Assembly (NCBI RefSeq): GCF_023016525.1
Contig: NZ_JALKCG010000001.1
Coordinates: 620,001-684,000, forward strand
Length of the DNA stretch: 64,000 nt
Reading direction: 5' to 3'
Source: Ancylobacter koreensis
Lineage (GTDB): Bacteria; Pseudomonadota; Alphaproteobacteria; Rhizobiales; Xanthobacteraceae
Shown: positions 33,955-45,867 of the stretch, piece after piece
Numbering within the stretch: the first letter of the stretch is position 1
Layout: each line of letters starts with the position of its first letter
Position numbers and translations under genes: made by a program
The notes under the pieces: model-generated
Database searches by the model: none
What the model was told of the DNA's origin: nothing
What the model saw: only the letters and a program-made list of their open reading frames with translations

Positions 33955-36224
33955 TGCCCGATCTCCTGCTCGAACTGTTCTGCGAAGAAATCCCCGCCCG
34001 CATGCAGGCCGGCGCGGCGGAGAGCCTGCGCAAGCTCGTCACCGACGCGCTGGTGGAGCGGGGACTCGTCTATGAGGGCGCCAAGGCTTTCGTCACCCCG
34101 CGCCGGCTGGCGCTGGCGGTGCACGGCCTGCCGGCCCAGCAGCCGGACACCCATGAGGAGCGCAAGGGCCCGCGCGTCGGCGCCCCGCAGGGCGCCATCG
34201 ACGGCTTCCTCAAGGCGGCGGGGCTTTCCTCGCTCGATCAGGCCAGCATCGAGACCGATCCGAAGAAGGGCGAGTTCTACGTCGCCCGCCTGCACCGGCA
34301 CGGCCGGCCGACGCCGGAGGTGATCGCGCAGATCGTGCCGGAGATCGTGCGCGCCTTCCCCTGGCCGAAGTCGATGCGCTGGGGCAAGGCCTCCGCCCAG
34401 CCCGGCGCGCTGCGCTGGGTGCGCCCACTGCAGTCCATCCTGTGCACCTTCGGTCCCGAGACCGAGGAGCCGGAAATCGTGCGCTTCGACGTCGACGGCA
34501 TCCAGTCCGGCGACACCACGCGCGGCCACCGCTTCCTCTCCGAGGGCACGATCCGCGTGCGCCGGCTGGAAGACTGGATGGCGAAGCTCGAAGCCGCCTT
34601 CGTGGTCGTCGACCGCGAGCGGCGCAAGGACATCATCCTCAATGACGCCAAGGACCTCGCTTTGGCGCAGGGACTGGAGCTGGTCGAGGATGCCGGCCTG
34701 CTCGACGAGATCGCCGGCCTGGTGGAGTGGCCGGTGGTGCTGATGGGCGCCTTCGAGCAGAGCTTCCTCGATGTGCCGGACGAGGTGATCCGCGCCACCA
34801 TCCGCGCGAACCAGAAGTGCTTCGTACTCAAGGACCCCAGGACCGGCCGCCTCGCCAACCGCTTCATCCTCGTCTCGAATCTGGCGGCGAGTGACGGCGG
34901 CAAGGCCATCGTGGCCGGCAATGAGCGCGTCATCCGCGCCCGCCTGTCGGACGCCAAGTTCTTCTGGGAGACGGACAAGCGCACCAACGCCACCGTGCCG
35001 CTGGAGGAGCGGCTGGACAAATTCGCCAACGTGACCTTCCACGAGAAGCTCGGCTCGCAGCTGGAGCGCATCAAGCGCATCGCCGCGCTGGCGCATCTTC
35101 TAGCGCGCGAGGTCGGTGCCAATCCAGACCTCGCTGAGCGCGCCGCGCTCTACGCCAAGAGCGACCTGCGCACGGAAGTCGTCGGCGAGTTCCCCGAGGT
35201 GCAGGGGCTGATGGGCAAATATTACGCCCGCCTCGAAGGCCTGCCCGAGGAAATCGCCCTCGCGGCTGAAGAACATTACAAGCCGCAGGGCCCGACCGAC
35301 TTTGTTCCAACCGCGCCGGTTTCGGTGGCGGTGGCGCTAGCCGACAAGCTGGACACGTTGGTGGGCTTCTGGGCTATCGACGAGAAGCCGACCGGCTCGA
35401 AAGACCCCTATGCTCTACGTCGTGCGGCGTTGGGCGTGGTGCGCATCGTCCTGGAGAACAACCTTCGGCTCGAACTACTCGGAGTTATCGCCTTTGGCCT
35501 GATGGGCGTGGCGGGAGCGGCAGCCACCGCATCTGAGAATACGATATTGCGTCAGAACTTGAGTTCTATTCTCGACGATCAATTGACGGCCGGCGCAGCG
35601 CTGGAGAAAGCTGAAAATCAGGTCGATCTTTTCGCGCAAGCGGTTGGGATTTTTAAGGATCCGGTGAAAGGACGCCACGATAAGGCGCTTTCTATCACAA
35701 TCGACCTCCTCTCCTTCTTCGCCGATCGCCTGAAGGTCCATCTCCGCGAAGCCGGTGCCCGGCACGATCTCGTCGACGCCGTCTTCGCGCTTCCAGGTCA
35801 GGACGACCTCCTCCTCATCGTCAAACGCGTCGAGGCGCTCGGGCGGTTCCTCGCCACGGAAGACGGCAGGAACCTGCTCGCCGGCACCAAGCGCGCGGCG
35901 AACATCCTGCGCATCGAGGAGAAGAAGGACGGCGTCTCCTATGAGGGCGGCGTCGACATGGTGCTGCTGCACGAGCCGGAGGAGCGCGCGCTGGCCGACG
36001 CCATCGCCGCGCTCGGCCCGCAGATCGAGGCCGCACTGGAGCGGGAGGATTTCGAGGCCGCCATGGGCTTCATCGCCCGGCTGCGCGCGCCGGTGGACGC
36101 CTTCTTCGACAAGGTGACGGTGAACGCGCCCGAGCCGGAGCTGCGCGCCAACCGCCTGCGCCTGCTCGCGGACATCCGCCGCACCACCCGCGCCATCGCC
36201 GATTTCGACCGCATCGAGGGGTAG
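33954..36224 (+). CDS. glyS: glycine--tRNA ligase beta subunit
   Basis: A 756-residue beta subunit. N-terminal [20 protein letters not shown] is characteristic, and the HD-like central domain and C-terminal anticodon-binding region ([20 protein letters not shown]) are complete. Translation start is coupled to the fic stop codon by a 1-nt overlap. The segment from about 35270 to 35720 (residues about 440-590) is AT-richer, uses rarer codons and encodes an unusual stretch ([33 protein letters not shown]) before conservation resumes at [19 protein letters not shown]. It appears functional. Confidence 0.95.
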   Translation: MPDLLLELFCEEIPARMQAGAAESLRKLVTDALVERGLVYEGAKAFVTPRRLALAVHGLPAQQPDTHEERKGPRVGAPQGAIDGFLKAAGLSSLDQASIETDPKKGEFYVARLHRHGRPTPEVIAQIVPEIVRAFPWPKSMRWGKASAQPGALRWVRPLQSILCTFGPETEEPEIVRFDVDGIQSGDTTRGHRFLSEGTIRVRRLEDWMAKLEAAFVVVDRERRKDIILNDAKDLALAQGLELVEDAGLLDEIAGLVEWPVVLMGAFEQSFLDVPDEVIRATIRANQKCFVLKDPRTGRLANRFILVSNLAASDGGKAIVAGNERVIRARLSDAKFFWETDKRTNATVPLEERLDKFANVTFHEKLGSQLERIKRIAALAHLLAREVGANPDLAERAALYAKSDLRTEVVGEFPEVQGLMGKYYARLEGLPEEIALAAEEHYKPQGPTDFVPTAPVSVAVALADKLDTLVGFWAIDEKPTGSKDPYALRRAALGVVRIVLENNLRLELLGVIAFGLMGVAGAAATASENTILRQNLSSILDDQLTAGAALEKAENQVDLFAQAVGIFKDPVKGRHDKALSITIDLLSFFADRLKVHLREAGARHDLVDAVFALPGQDDLLLIVKRVEALGRFLATEDGRNLLAGTKRAANILRIEEKKDGVSYEGGVDMVLLHEPEERALADAIAALGPQIEAALEREDFEAAMGFIARLRAPVDAFFDKVTVNAPEPELRANRLRLLADIRRTTRAIADFDRIEG

Positions 36225-36270
36225 GGTCTCCCCCCGCTCTCTCCTGCGGACCGCTGCGTTCCCAAACGCC

Positions 36271-36362
36271 GTCATCCCCGGGCTTGGCCCGGGGATCCAC
36301 GACTTCGGATCCGCATGCGCCCGGCAAAAGACGTGGAGGACCGGGTCAAGCCCGGCCATGAC
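36271..36362. repeat. pair of type-A palindromic repeats
   Basis: A unit GTCATCCCCGGG..CCCGGGGATCCAC (36271-36300) and an opposed unit ending GGGTCAAGCCCGGCCATGAC (36333-36362) lie between glyS and the DUF3096 gene. A further divergent hairpin, CCCGGAACGG..CCGTCCGGGATGAC (36671-36692), lies after DUF3096. Confidence 0.85.
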
Positions 36363-36495
36363 GATGTCCTTTTCGCCGACGCCAAAGGGCGGAAGAGGGG
36401 AGTTGCCGAGCCGCCCGCGCGGGCCGTCCCACGGTTTCGCTGGAACTTCCCGCGCGGCTCAGGCTTATTGAGCTACCGCTCCGGGGAGACCGCAC

Positions 36496-36654
36496 ATGGA
36501 AATCAACGTCGTCACCATCCAGCCCATCGTCGCGCTGATCGCCGGGATCCTCATCCTGGTGATGCCGCGCCTGCTCAACTACATCGTGGCGCTCTACCTG
36601 ATCTTCATCGGCGTGGTCGGCCTGCTCGGCCGCAACGGCCATTTGCCGTTCTGA
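36496..36654 (+). CDS. DUF3096 small membrane protein
   Basis: A 52-residue protein almost entirely hydrophobic: VTIQPIVALIAGILILVMP and LLNYIVALYLIFIGVVGLL form two short membrane helices, matching DUF3096. Function is unknown. The ATG at 36496 has GGGGAG upstream. An imperfect GGAAC element at 36442 was judged too weak to call. Confidence 0.82.
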   Translation: MEINVVTIQPIVALIAGILILVMPRLLNYIVALYLIFIGVVGLLGRNGHLPF

Positions 36655-36732
36655 GCCACGCCCGCGTCAGCCCGGAACGGCCGCAAGCCGTCCGGGATGA
36701 CGCCGCTCGGCGCGTGCGGTCAGCGCTTGCTG

Positions 36733-37131
36733 TCAGCGCTTGGCGGAACCGCGGAAATTGTCGACCGCCCATGGGCCGGGGCCGGCGAAGAAGAGATAGA
36801 GGAACACGAAGGAATACAGCGCCGCCAGCTCGCCGCCATTGACGATGGGGAAGAAGTCCTGCGGCGCGTGGACGTAGAAATAGGCGACCGCCGTCATGCC
36901 GGAGAGGATGAAGGCGGTGGGGCGCGAGAACAGCCCGATCAGCAGCAGCACGCCGCCGACCAGCTCGATCACGCCGGCGAAGCCCGGCGGCGTGAAGATG
37001 TTGATGCCGCTCGCCTGCGTGGCCGGGAAATGCAGAATCTTGGTGGTGCCATGCTGCAGCAGCAGCAGCGAGGACGCGACCCGCAGCAGGCTGAGCACAT
37101 GCGGGGAAAGCCGGTTCAACATTGCGATCAT
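36733..37131 (-). CDS. DoxX family membrane protein
   Basis: A 132-residue DoxX-family protein with four hydrophobic segments. LSLLRVASSLLLLQHGTTKI, GFAGVIELVGGVLLLIGLFS and FYVHAPQDFFPIVNGGELAA are the family blocks. Relatives act in quinone or thiosulfate redox systems, but most are uncharacterised. ATG at 37131 has GAGGGG 6 nt upstream; a longer start at 37164 is also possible. Confidence 0.85.
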   Translation of the reverse strand: MIAMLNRLSPHVLSLLRVASSLLLLQHGTTKILHFPATQASGINIFTPPGFAGVIELVGGVLLLIGLFSRPTAFILSGMTAVAYFYVHAPQDFFPIVNGGELAALYSFVFLYLFFAGPGPWAVDNFRGSAKR

Positions 37132-37350
37132 GGAAAGCCCCTCGCGGCTGGTTGATACGCCCATGCAATACCATCCTTCCTTCCCTGCCGTCACAATGCA
37201 TTGGCGCCCGGATACCCGTGCAGGGCAGCAATCCGTGCCGCATGTGCGAATGACGGATTGAAGGAAACCCCTCAAGACGCTAGATCAACATTGGGAAAAG
37301 GCACGGCGCCGTCGCTCGGCATCCGTCCAACCCGTTGACAGTGCATATAT

Positions 37351-37366
37351 TTCAGCCGTGGCTGAA
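37351..37366. promoter_or_regulatory. TTCAGCC-GT-GGCTGAA inverted repeat before ppdK
   Basis: A 7-bp inverted repeat with a 2-nt centre lies 54 nt before the ppdK ATG and about 10 nt after a TTGACA (37335-37340). No good -10 follows at normal spacing. It could be an operator. The 288-nt gap between doxX and ppdK shows nothing else. Confidence 0.3.
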
Positions 37367-37419
37367 TTTCCATCATGGTGGCGGGCCCTCCCGGCTGCCA
37401 CCGAACGGGGCTCTGCGAA

Positions 37420-40098
<2,679 letters not shown>

Positions 40099-40112
40099 GG
40101 GCGCATTGAGCC

Positions 40113-40261
40113 GTCATCCCGGCCAAGCGAAGCGCGAGCCGGGATCGCTTATCATGTCCGCCCCCTACCGTCATGCCCGGGCCTGGTCCGGGCATCCACG
40201 CCTTTCTTCTTGCTCGCCACCTAGGCGAATCGTGGATCCCCGGGTCAAGCCCGGGGATGAC
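40113..40261. repeat. cluster of palindromic repeats after ppdK
   Basis: One type-B unit (GTCATCCCGGCC..AGCCGGGATCG, 40113-40147), a type-A unit (40170-40199) and an opposed type-A unit (GTGGATCCCCGGG..GGGGATGAC, 40232-40261) are packed between ppdK and the GIY-YIG gene. Confidence 0.85.
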
Positions 40262-40335
40262 GTTGCTGTGCGTGGCGTGCAGGCGCGTGAACCCACAGCG
40301 CTCCCGGGCCCGTACGGGCACCCGGAATAAACCCC

Positions 40336-40365
40336 GTCATGCCCGGGCTTGACCCGGGCATCCAC
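40336..40365. repeat. type-A palindromic repeat before the GIY-YIG gene
   Basis: GTCATGCCCGGG..CCCGGGCATCCAC, in the plus orientation, ending 18 nt before the GIY-YIG start codon. Confidence 0.85.
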
Positions 40366-40383
40366 GTCCCCGACGCTTTCCTC

Positions 40384-40674
40384 ATGCGGGGCGGCTTCGT
40401 CTATATCCTCACAAACCGGCCGAACGGCACGCTCTATGTCGGCGTGACCTCGGATATCGTCCGGCGCGTCTTCGAGCACCGCGAGGGTCTGGCCGATGGC
40501 TTCACCGCGCGGTATGGGCTGAAGACCCTCATTCATCTCGAACGCTTCGATGACATCGCGAGCGCCATCCAGCGCGAGAAGACACTCAAGCACTGGTCGC
40601 GGGCATGGAAGGTCGCGCTGATCCTTGAGGGCAACCCCGCATGGCGCGACCTCTACGACGAGATTGTCCGCTGA
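40384..40674 (+). CDS. GIY-YIG nuclease domain protein
   Basis: A 96-residue single-domain protein of the UPF0213-like GIY-YIG class. VYILTNRPNGTLYVGVTSDI supplies the VYI..YVG motif, R in IVRRVFEHREG is the catalytic Arg region, and AIQREKTLKHWSRAWKVALI holds the metal-binding Glu. Single-domain members are widespread and of unknown function. The open frame extends upstream through a palindromic repeat, but ATG at 40384 matches the domain start. Type-A repeats lie immediately before and after it. Confidence 0.88.
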   Translation: MRGGFVYILTNRPNGTLYVGVTSDIVRRVFEHREGLADGFTARYGLKTLIHLERFDDIASAIQREKTLKHWSRAWKVALILEGNPAWRDLYDEIVR

Positions 40675-40683
40675 AGCGAGGAC

Positions 40684-40713
40684 GTGGATCCCCGGGTCAA
40701 GCCCGGGGAGGAC
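40684..40713. repeat. type-A palindromic repeat after the GIY-YIG gene
   Basis: GTGGATCCCCGGG..CCCGGGGAGGAC begins 10 nt after the GIY-YIG stop codon, in the opposite orientation to the copy before the gene, and ends 25 nt from the mutS stop codon. Confidence 0.85.
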
Positions 40714-40737
40714 GTCGTGAAGGTGCCCTGTGCCCCC

Positions 40738-43521
40738 TCACCCGCCCTTCGCCATCCCCTTCAGCTTGTACAGCGCCTCCAGCGCCTCGCGCGGGGTCAT
40801 CTCGTCGGGGTGGAAGCTGTCCAGCGCGCCCTTCACCGCCGCCGCCACCGGGTCGGCCTTGGCCGCCGGCGCGGCCGGGGCGGGGGCGCGGTTCAGCGCG
40901 GCGAAGAGCGGCAGGTCGTCGAGAATGCGCTGCGTCGGAGCGGCGCGGTCGGCGCTCTCCAACTCGGTCAGCACGGCCCGGGCGCGTTCGACCACCGCCG
41001 GGGGCAGGCCGGCGAGCTTGGCGACCTGGATGCCGTAGGAGCGGTCGGCCGCGCCCGGCACCACCTCGTGCAGGAAGATCACCTCGCCCTCCCACTCCTT
41101 CACCTTCACCGTCGCGTTGACGAGGCGTGAGAGGCGCTGCGACAGCGCGGTCAATTCGTGGAAATGGGTGGCGAACAGGCCGCGGCAGCGGTTGGCCTCG
41201 TGCAGGTGCTCAAGGCTCGCCCAGGCGATGGAGAGGCCGTCGAAGGTGGCGGTGCCGCGCCCGATCTCGTCGAGGATGACCAGCGAGCGCTCGGTCGCCT
41301 GGTTGAGGATGGCGGCGGTCTCGACCATCTCGACCATGAAGGTCGAGCGCCCGCGCGCCAGATCGTCCGCCGCGCCGACGCGCGAGAACAGCCGGTCCAC
41401 CACCCCGATGCGCGCCGCCCGCGCCGGCACGAAGGCGCCGGCCTGCGCGAGGATGGCGATCAGCGCGTTCTGCCGCAGGAAGGTGGACTTGCCCGCCATG
41501 TTCGGGCCGGTGACGAGCCAGATGCGGCCGGAGCGCGCCTTCTCGGGCGGGGAAAGCTCGCAGTCATTGGCGACGAAAGGTCCTCCGTCGCGGCGCAACG
41601 CCTGCTCGACCACGGGATGGCGGCCGGCTTCGATCGCGAAGTCGAGCCCGCCATCGACCTCCGGGCGCACCTGCATCTCGTCGACGGCGAGCTTGGCGAG
41701 GCCGGCGGTGACGTCGATGACGGCGAGCGCCTCGGCGCAGGCGCGGATCGCCTCGGCATGGGCCATCACGGTGGCGACGAGTTCGTCGAAGACGCGCTGC
41801 TCCAGCCCCAGCGCCCGTTCGCCGGCGCTGGCGATCTTCGCCTCCAGTTCGGCGAGTTCGGTCGAGGTGAAGCGCATCGCCCCCGCCATGGTCTGGCGGT
41901 GCACGAAGACGACGTCGAAGGGCGGCTCCCGCAGCCGGTCGGCGTTCTGCTGGCTGACCTCGACATAATAGCCGAGCACCGCGTTGTGGCGGATCTTGAG
42001 CGCGCGCACGCCGGTCTCCTCGACATAGCGGCGCTCCAGGTTGGCGACGACGCGCCGGCTCTCGTCGCGCAGCGCACGGGTGGCGTCGAGATCGGCGCTG
42101 TAGCCGGCCCGCACGAAGCCGCCGTCGCGCCGGTTGAGCGGCAGTTCGTCGGCGAGCGCGGCGCCGAGCATTGCCGCCAGCTCCGGGTCGACGCCCGCCA
42201 GCACGCCCGCCGCCTGCGTCAGTTCCTCCGGCGCGGGGGAGGCGGCGATCAGCCCGGCGATGGTTGCGCCCTCGGCGAGCCCGCGCCCGATGGCGGCGAG
42301 GTCGCGCGGGCCGGAGCGCCCGAGCGCGACGCGCGAGAGCGCGCGGGCAAGGTCCGGCGCGCCGGCGAGGCGCTCGCGCAGCTCGGCGCGCAGCCCGGCT
42401 TCGTCGACGAGATGCTCTACCGCGTCGAGCCGGCGGGCGATGCGGGCGGGGTCGGTCAGCGGCTCGGCAAGCCGGCGGGCGAGCAGCCGCGCCCCGGCCG
42501 AGGTGACGGTACGGTCCACCGCCGCGCACAGGCTGCCCGTGCGCTCGCCGGTGGTGGTGCGCAGGATTTCGAGATTGGCCCGCGTCGCCGGGTCGATCAC
42601 CATGGCCTCGCTGGAGGCCTCGCGCTGGGGCCGGCTCAGCGGCGGGCGGGCACCGAGCTGGGTGCGCTCGATATAGGCGACGATGGCGGCGGCGGCGGTG
42701 ATCTCGGCGCGCGAGAAGCTGCCGAAGGAATCGAGCGTCGCCACGCCGTAGAAGCCGGCGATGCGCCGCTCCGCCGCCGCGCCGTCGAAGCTCTCGCGTG
42801 GCAGCGGCGTGACGGCGGGCAGCGCGCGCCAGAGCGGGCGCAGCGCCGGCTCGTCATAGATGGCGTCGGCAACCAGCAGTTCGGCCGGCTCGATGCGGGC
42901 GAGGTCGGCGGGCAGGCGGCCGGCCTCCGTCTCGGCGACGCGGAAGGAGCCGGTGGAGATGTCGGCGAAGGCGAGCGCATAGACATAGCCGTCCTCGCCT
43001 TCCCCGCCCTTCACGCGGGCGAGGCTCGCCAGCACGTTCTCGCGCCGCGCATCGAGCAGCGCGTCCTCGGTCAGCGTGCCGGGGGTGACGAGGCGGATGA
43101 CGTCGCGCTTCACCACGCTCTTGGGGCCACGCCTCTTCGCCTCGGCGGGGTCCTCCACCTGCTCGCAGACGGCGACGCGGTGGCCGGCCGCGATGAGCCG
43201 GTTGAGATATTCCTCGGCGCGCTCCACCGGCACGCCGCACATCGGGATGTCCTCGCCCAGGTGCTTGCCGCGCTTGGTGAGCACGATGCCGAGCGTGCGG
43301 GAGGCCAGCTCGGCATCCTCGAAGAACAGCTCGTAGAAATCGCCCATCCGGTAGAACAGCAGGCTGCCGGGATTGGCGGTCTTGATCTCGATGTACTGCG
43401 CCATCATCGGCGTGACGCGCTCAGTGTCGCCTGCCGCCTTGGGCGTGACGCGCTCGGCATCGCCTGCCGTCTTGGGGGCGGCGGCCTCGTCGGGACCCGC
43501 GTTCTTCAGGGGAGCGTTCAT
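40738..43521 (-). CDS. mutS: DNA mismatch repair protein MutS
   Basis: A 927-residue MutS. The mismatch-wedging motif is [11 protein letters not shown] (about residue 56-66). The Walker A is [16 protein letters not shown], the Walker B region is [20 protein letters not shown], and the helix-turn-helix region follows. The N-terminus has two near-identical short repeats ([18 protein letters not shown]). The C-terminal tail carries the short beta-clamp/tetramer region. Start at 43521 is chosen because upstream codons are not family-like. It is complete and expected to be functional. Confidence 0.97.
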   Translation of the reverse strand: MNAPLKNAGPDEAAAPKTAGDAERVTPKAAGDTERVTPMMAQYIEIKTANPGSLLFYRMGDFYELFFEDAELASRTLGIVLTKRGKHLGEDIPMCGVPVERAEEYLNRLIAAGHRVAVCEQVEDPAEAKRRGPKSVVKRDVIRLVTPGTLTEDALLDARRENVLASLARVKGGEGEDGYVYALAFADISTGSFRVAETEAGRLPADLARIEPAELLVADAIYDEPALRPLWRALPAVTPLPRESFDGAAAERRIAGFYGVATLDSFGSFSRAEITAAAAIVAYIERTQLGARPPLSRPQREASSEAMVIDPATRANLEILRTTTGERTGSLCAAVDRTVTSAGARLLARRLAEPLTDPARIARRLDAVEHLVDEAGLRAELRERLAGAPDLARALSRVALGRSGPRDLAAIGRGLAEGATIAGLIAASPAPEELTQAAGVLAGVDPELAAMLGAALADELPLNRRDGGFVRAGYSADLDATRALRDESRRVVANLERRYVEETGVRALKIRHNAVLGYYVEVSQQNADRLREPPFDVVFVHRQTMAGAMRFTSTELAELEAKIASAGERALGLEQRVFDELVATVMAHAEAIRACAEALAVIDVTAGLAKLAVDEMQVRPEVDGGLDFAIEAGRHPVVEQALRRDGGPFVANDCELSPPEKARSGRIWLVTGPNMAGKSTFLRQNALIAILAQAGAFVPARAARIGVVDRLFSRVGAADDLARGRSTFMVEMVETAAILNQATERSLVILDEIGRGTATFDGLSIAWASLEHLHEANRCRGLFATHFHELTALSQRLSRLVNATVKVKEWEGEVIFLHEVVPGAADRSYGIQVAKLAGLPPAVVERARAVLTELESADRAAPTQRILDDLPLFAALNRAPAPAAPAAKADPVAAAVKGALDSFHPDEMTPREALEALYKLKGMAKGG

Positions 43522-43578
43522 GGGCCGACGCTGGCAGAGGCGGGGGCGGCGACGCAAGCGCGCTCGCCCGTTATCCCC

Positions 43579-44079
43579 TCAAAGCTCGATGCCGCGCAGC
43601 GCCTCGGGGTCCATCAATCCCATCAGCCGGCCGGCGGCGGCGCGGGCGAAGCGAAGAGTGAGCGCCTTGCGGGTGGCGCCCGGCATCGGGTGGTGCGGCG
43701 CCTCGCGCACAAGCCCGGCGCCGAACGGATCGGCGACCAGTATGCCTGTATCGTCAGGCAATATGTCGAGCGGGAAGTCCGGTCCGACGGCGAAGAACAG
43801 CCGGTCGCAGTGCAGACGGTAGTCTCTCCACTTGCGGTCGGTGCGGAAGTCGATGATCGAGGATTTGATCTCGACCACCCAGACCTGCCCGCGCGCATCC
43901 AGCGCGGCGATATCCGCCCGCCGTCCGGAGGCGAGGCAGAATTCCGGCACGCCGACCATGCCGCAGGCCGCGAGATAGCGCAGAGCGCCGCGCTGTATGC
44001 CGCGCGCGGTTTCCGATTGCCGGCCGTCGGCGGGAAACACGAGGCCGGCGAGAGGGTCGTGGAATGAGGTGTCGCTCAT
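43579..44079 (-). CDS. mmcB: MmcB family DNA repair protein
   Basis: A 166-residue protein of the MmcB family, a PD-(D/E)XK-like nuclease fold. GVPEFCLASGRRADIAALDA and QVWVVEIKSSIIDFRTDRKW carry the D and ExK residues. In Caulobacter the homologue is a LexA-regulated SOS gene involved in mitomycin resistance. A LexA-like box stands 6 nt before its ATG (listed separately). It is upstream of, and on the same strand as, mutS. Confidence 0.9.
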   Translation of the reverse strand: MSDTSFHDPLAGLVFPADGRQSETARGIQRGALRYLAACGMVGVPEFCLASGRRADIAALDARGQVWVVEIKSSIIDFRTDRKWRDYRLHCDRLFFAVGPDFPLDILPDDTGILVADPFGAGLVREAPHHPMPGATRKALTLRFARAAAGRLMGLMDPEALRGIEL

Positions 44080-44084
44080 CCGGT

Positions 44085-44099
44085 GTACCCTATCCGTTC
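44085..44099 (-). promoter_or_regulatory. LexA-type SOS box upstream of mmcB
   Basis: Plus-strand GTAC-N7-GTTC differs at one base from the alphaproteobacterial LexA site GTTC-N7-GTTC. It lies 6-20 nt before the mmcB ATG, where LexA binding would block expression. Confidence 0.5.
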
Positions 44100-44135
44100 T
44101 CGTCGCCGGACGGAAGCAAATGGCGCGCGAGGCGT

Positions 44136-45635
44136 CTAGCGCCGGTGTCCCGCCTCGTCCGCCGGCATCACCTCCACCGGCGCCGCCTCGATGGCGGAAG
44201 CATCCTCGCCGCGCGAGAAGGCGGGAAGCTCGGCGCCGGCGAGCGGGGTGGCGGGCGCGGGCGGGCGCGCCCCGGCATGCAGGCGCCGCACCACCGCAAA
44301 GGCGCAGATCAGCGCCGCCACGCCGAAGGCGACGGAGCCGAGCGCCTGCCCGGCGATGACGCCCTCGGCGCCGAACCAGTGCCCGCCGAGCCAGACGAAG
44401 GGAATGGTGCCAAGGCTCGCCCGGCCCCAGTTGAACAGGGTGGACAGCAGCGGTGCGCCGAGATTGTTGAAGGCCGCGTTGGCGACGAACAGCGCGCCGA
44501 AGAACACATAGGCGCCGGCCGCGTAGAGGCAGAAGAAGGCGACGAGATGCACGCCTTCCGCCGACAGGCCAAACACGCCGGCGACGAGGTTGCGCGAGAG
44601 CGCTAGCACCGCCCAGACCGCCAGCACATAGACGAGGGTCAGCATCAGGCTGTCGCGGATCGACTGCCGCACGCGGTCGTAGCGCCCGGCGCCGACATTC
44701 TGGCCGATCACCGGGCCGATGGCGCCGGTGAGGGCAAAGAGCGGGCCGAAGGCGACCGGGATCAGCCGGCCGATCACCGCCCAGGCCGCCACCGCCGCAT
44801 CGCCATGCGGCGCGAGCGCATAGGTGACATAGGCGTTGCCGACAGGGGTGGCGACATTGGTGAGGATGGCCGGCACGGCGATGGCCGAGAGCGGGCCGAG
44901 ATCGTTCATCAGCGCGGCGAGGCTCGGGCGTTCCGCCAGCCTGTGCACCCGCACCACGGCATTGAGCCCGTAAGCCGCCATGACGATGCGCGCCAGCACC
45001 GAGGCGATGGCGGCGCCCTCGACGCCCCATCCGAGGCCAAGGATCAGCAGCGGGTCCAGCACGGCGGTGGCGAGCCCGCCCGACAGCGTGACCCACATGG
45101 AGCGGCGCGCGTCGCCGATGCCGCGCAGCGTGCCGGACGCCGCCATGCCGAGGCCGAGCAGCGGCGTCGAGGGCAGCACGATGAGCAGGAAATTCCGCGC
45201 CAGCTCCAGCGTGCGCCCGCTCGCGCCGAGGAGGGTCAGCAGCGGCGTGAGCGCCGGCAGCATGGCGAGCGAGATCGCGGCCGTGGCGAGGCCCATATAG
45301 ATGAGCGAGGAGGTGGAAAGCCGCCGGCCGGCCTCGATATCGGCGCGTCCGACAGCGCGCGAGACCAGCGCCGAACCCGCGATCATCACGCCGATGCCGA
45401 CCGAGGTGATGAAGAACATCACCGTGCCGGCATAGCCGATGGCCGCCGCCAGTTCCTCCTCGCCGAGCAGCGAGATGTAGAACAGGTTCAGCAGGTCGAC
45501 GACGAACACCGCCATCAGCCCGATCGAGCCCGCCGCCGTCATCGTCGCAACGTGGCGCAGGGTCGAGCCTTGGACGAAGCGCGCCGTCATCGGGCGGGAA
45601 CCTTCGGGGCGGGCGGGAGCGGATGGGGAGTTCAT
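44136..45635 (-). CDS. MATE family efflux transporter
   Basis: A 499-residue transporter with about 12 membrane segments and the MATE repeat motifs FYISLLGEEELAAAIGYAGT and IGPVIGQNVGAGRYDRVRQS. It would export cationic drugs or metabolites using a sodium or proton gradient; the substrate is unknown. The start is uncertain: ATG at 45635 is listed, but ATG at 45590 (MTARFVQGS) is also plausible and neither has a strong ribosome site. The cytoplasmic tail of about 50 residues is Pro/Ala/Glu-rich. Confidence 0.88.
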   Translation of the reverse strand: MNSPSAPARPEGSRPMTARFVQGSTLRHVATMTAAGSIGLMAVFVVDLLNLFYISLLGEEELAAAIGYAGTVMFFITSVGIGVMIAGSALVSRAVGRADIEAGRRLSTSSLIYMGLATAAISLAMLPALTPLLTLLGASGRTLELARNFLLIVLPSTPLLGLGMAASGTLRGIGDARRSMWVTLSGGLATAVLDPLLILGLGWGVEGAAIASVLARIVMAAYGLNAVVRVHRLAERPSLAALMNDLGPLSAIAVPAILTNVATPVGNAYVTYALAPHGDAAVAAWAVIGRLIPVAFGPLFALTGAIGPVIGQNVGAGRYDRVRQSIRDSLMLTLVYVLAVWAVLALSRNLVAGVFGLSAEGVHLVAFFCLYAAGAYVFFGALFVANAAFNNLGAPLLSTLFNWGRASLGTIPFVWLGGHWFGAEGVIAGQALGSVAFGVAALICAFAVVRRLHAGARPPAPATPLAGAELPAFSRGEDASAIEAAPVEVMPADEAGHRR

Positions 45636-45867
45636 GCAGGGCATATGGCACGCGCGGGGAGCTTCGCACAGGTTGCGGTACGCAAGCGGCGTCTTGCACC
45701 GGTGCCCGCGCGCATGCCGGGCCGACCGCCGGTGCAATTGCCCGCGAGCGTCGCGCGCGAGCGATTGAGAAGCGTCATCGAAATCGGCTAGAAGGGCACG
45801 CCCCGCACGGGCCCGCGCCGTGCCGGCTCCCGATTCACCGCCTCCCGCCCGCGCCAACGGATCCGCC

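Noticed and set aside
36442-36466. EcfG-type promoter before DUF3096 (GGAAC at 36442)
   Set aside because: At 16-17 nt the -10 reads GCTT or CTTA, too far from CGTT to support a call.
37335-37363. Housekeeping promoter for ppdK from TTGACA at 37335
   Set aside because: No acceptable -10 hexamer occurs at 16-18 nt; only the TTCAGCC/GGCTGAA repeat is reported.
40113-40713. Possible CRISPR array
   Set aside because: The repeats are palindromic, occur in both orientations, are irregularly spaced and lack similar-sized unique spacers or cas genes.
41158-44067. A 969-codon open frame antisense to mutS, and similar long frames such as 5817-7781 plus and 20-1024 plus
   Set aside because: High GC content leaves long stop-free antisense frames. 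Their translations are Arg/Gly/Ala-rich with no domain, and the opposite strand encodes a well-conserved protein.
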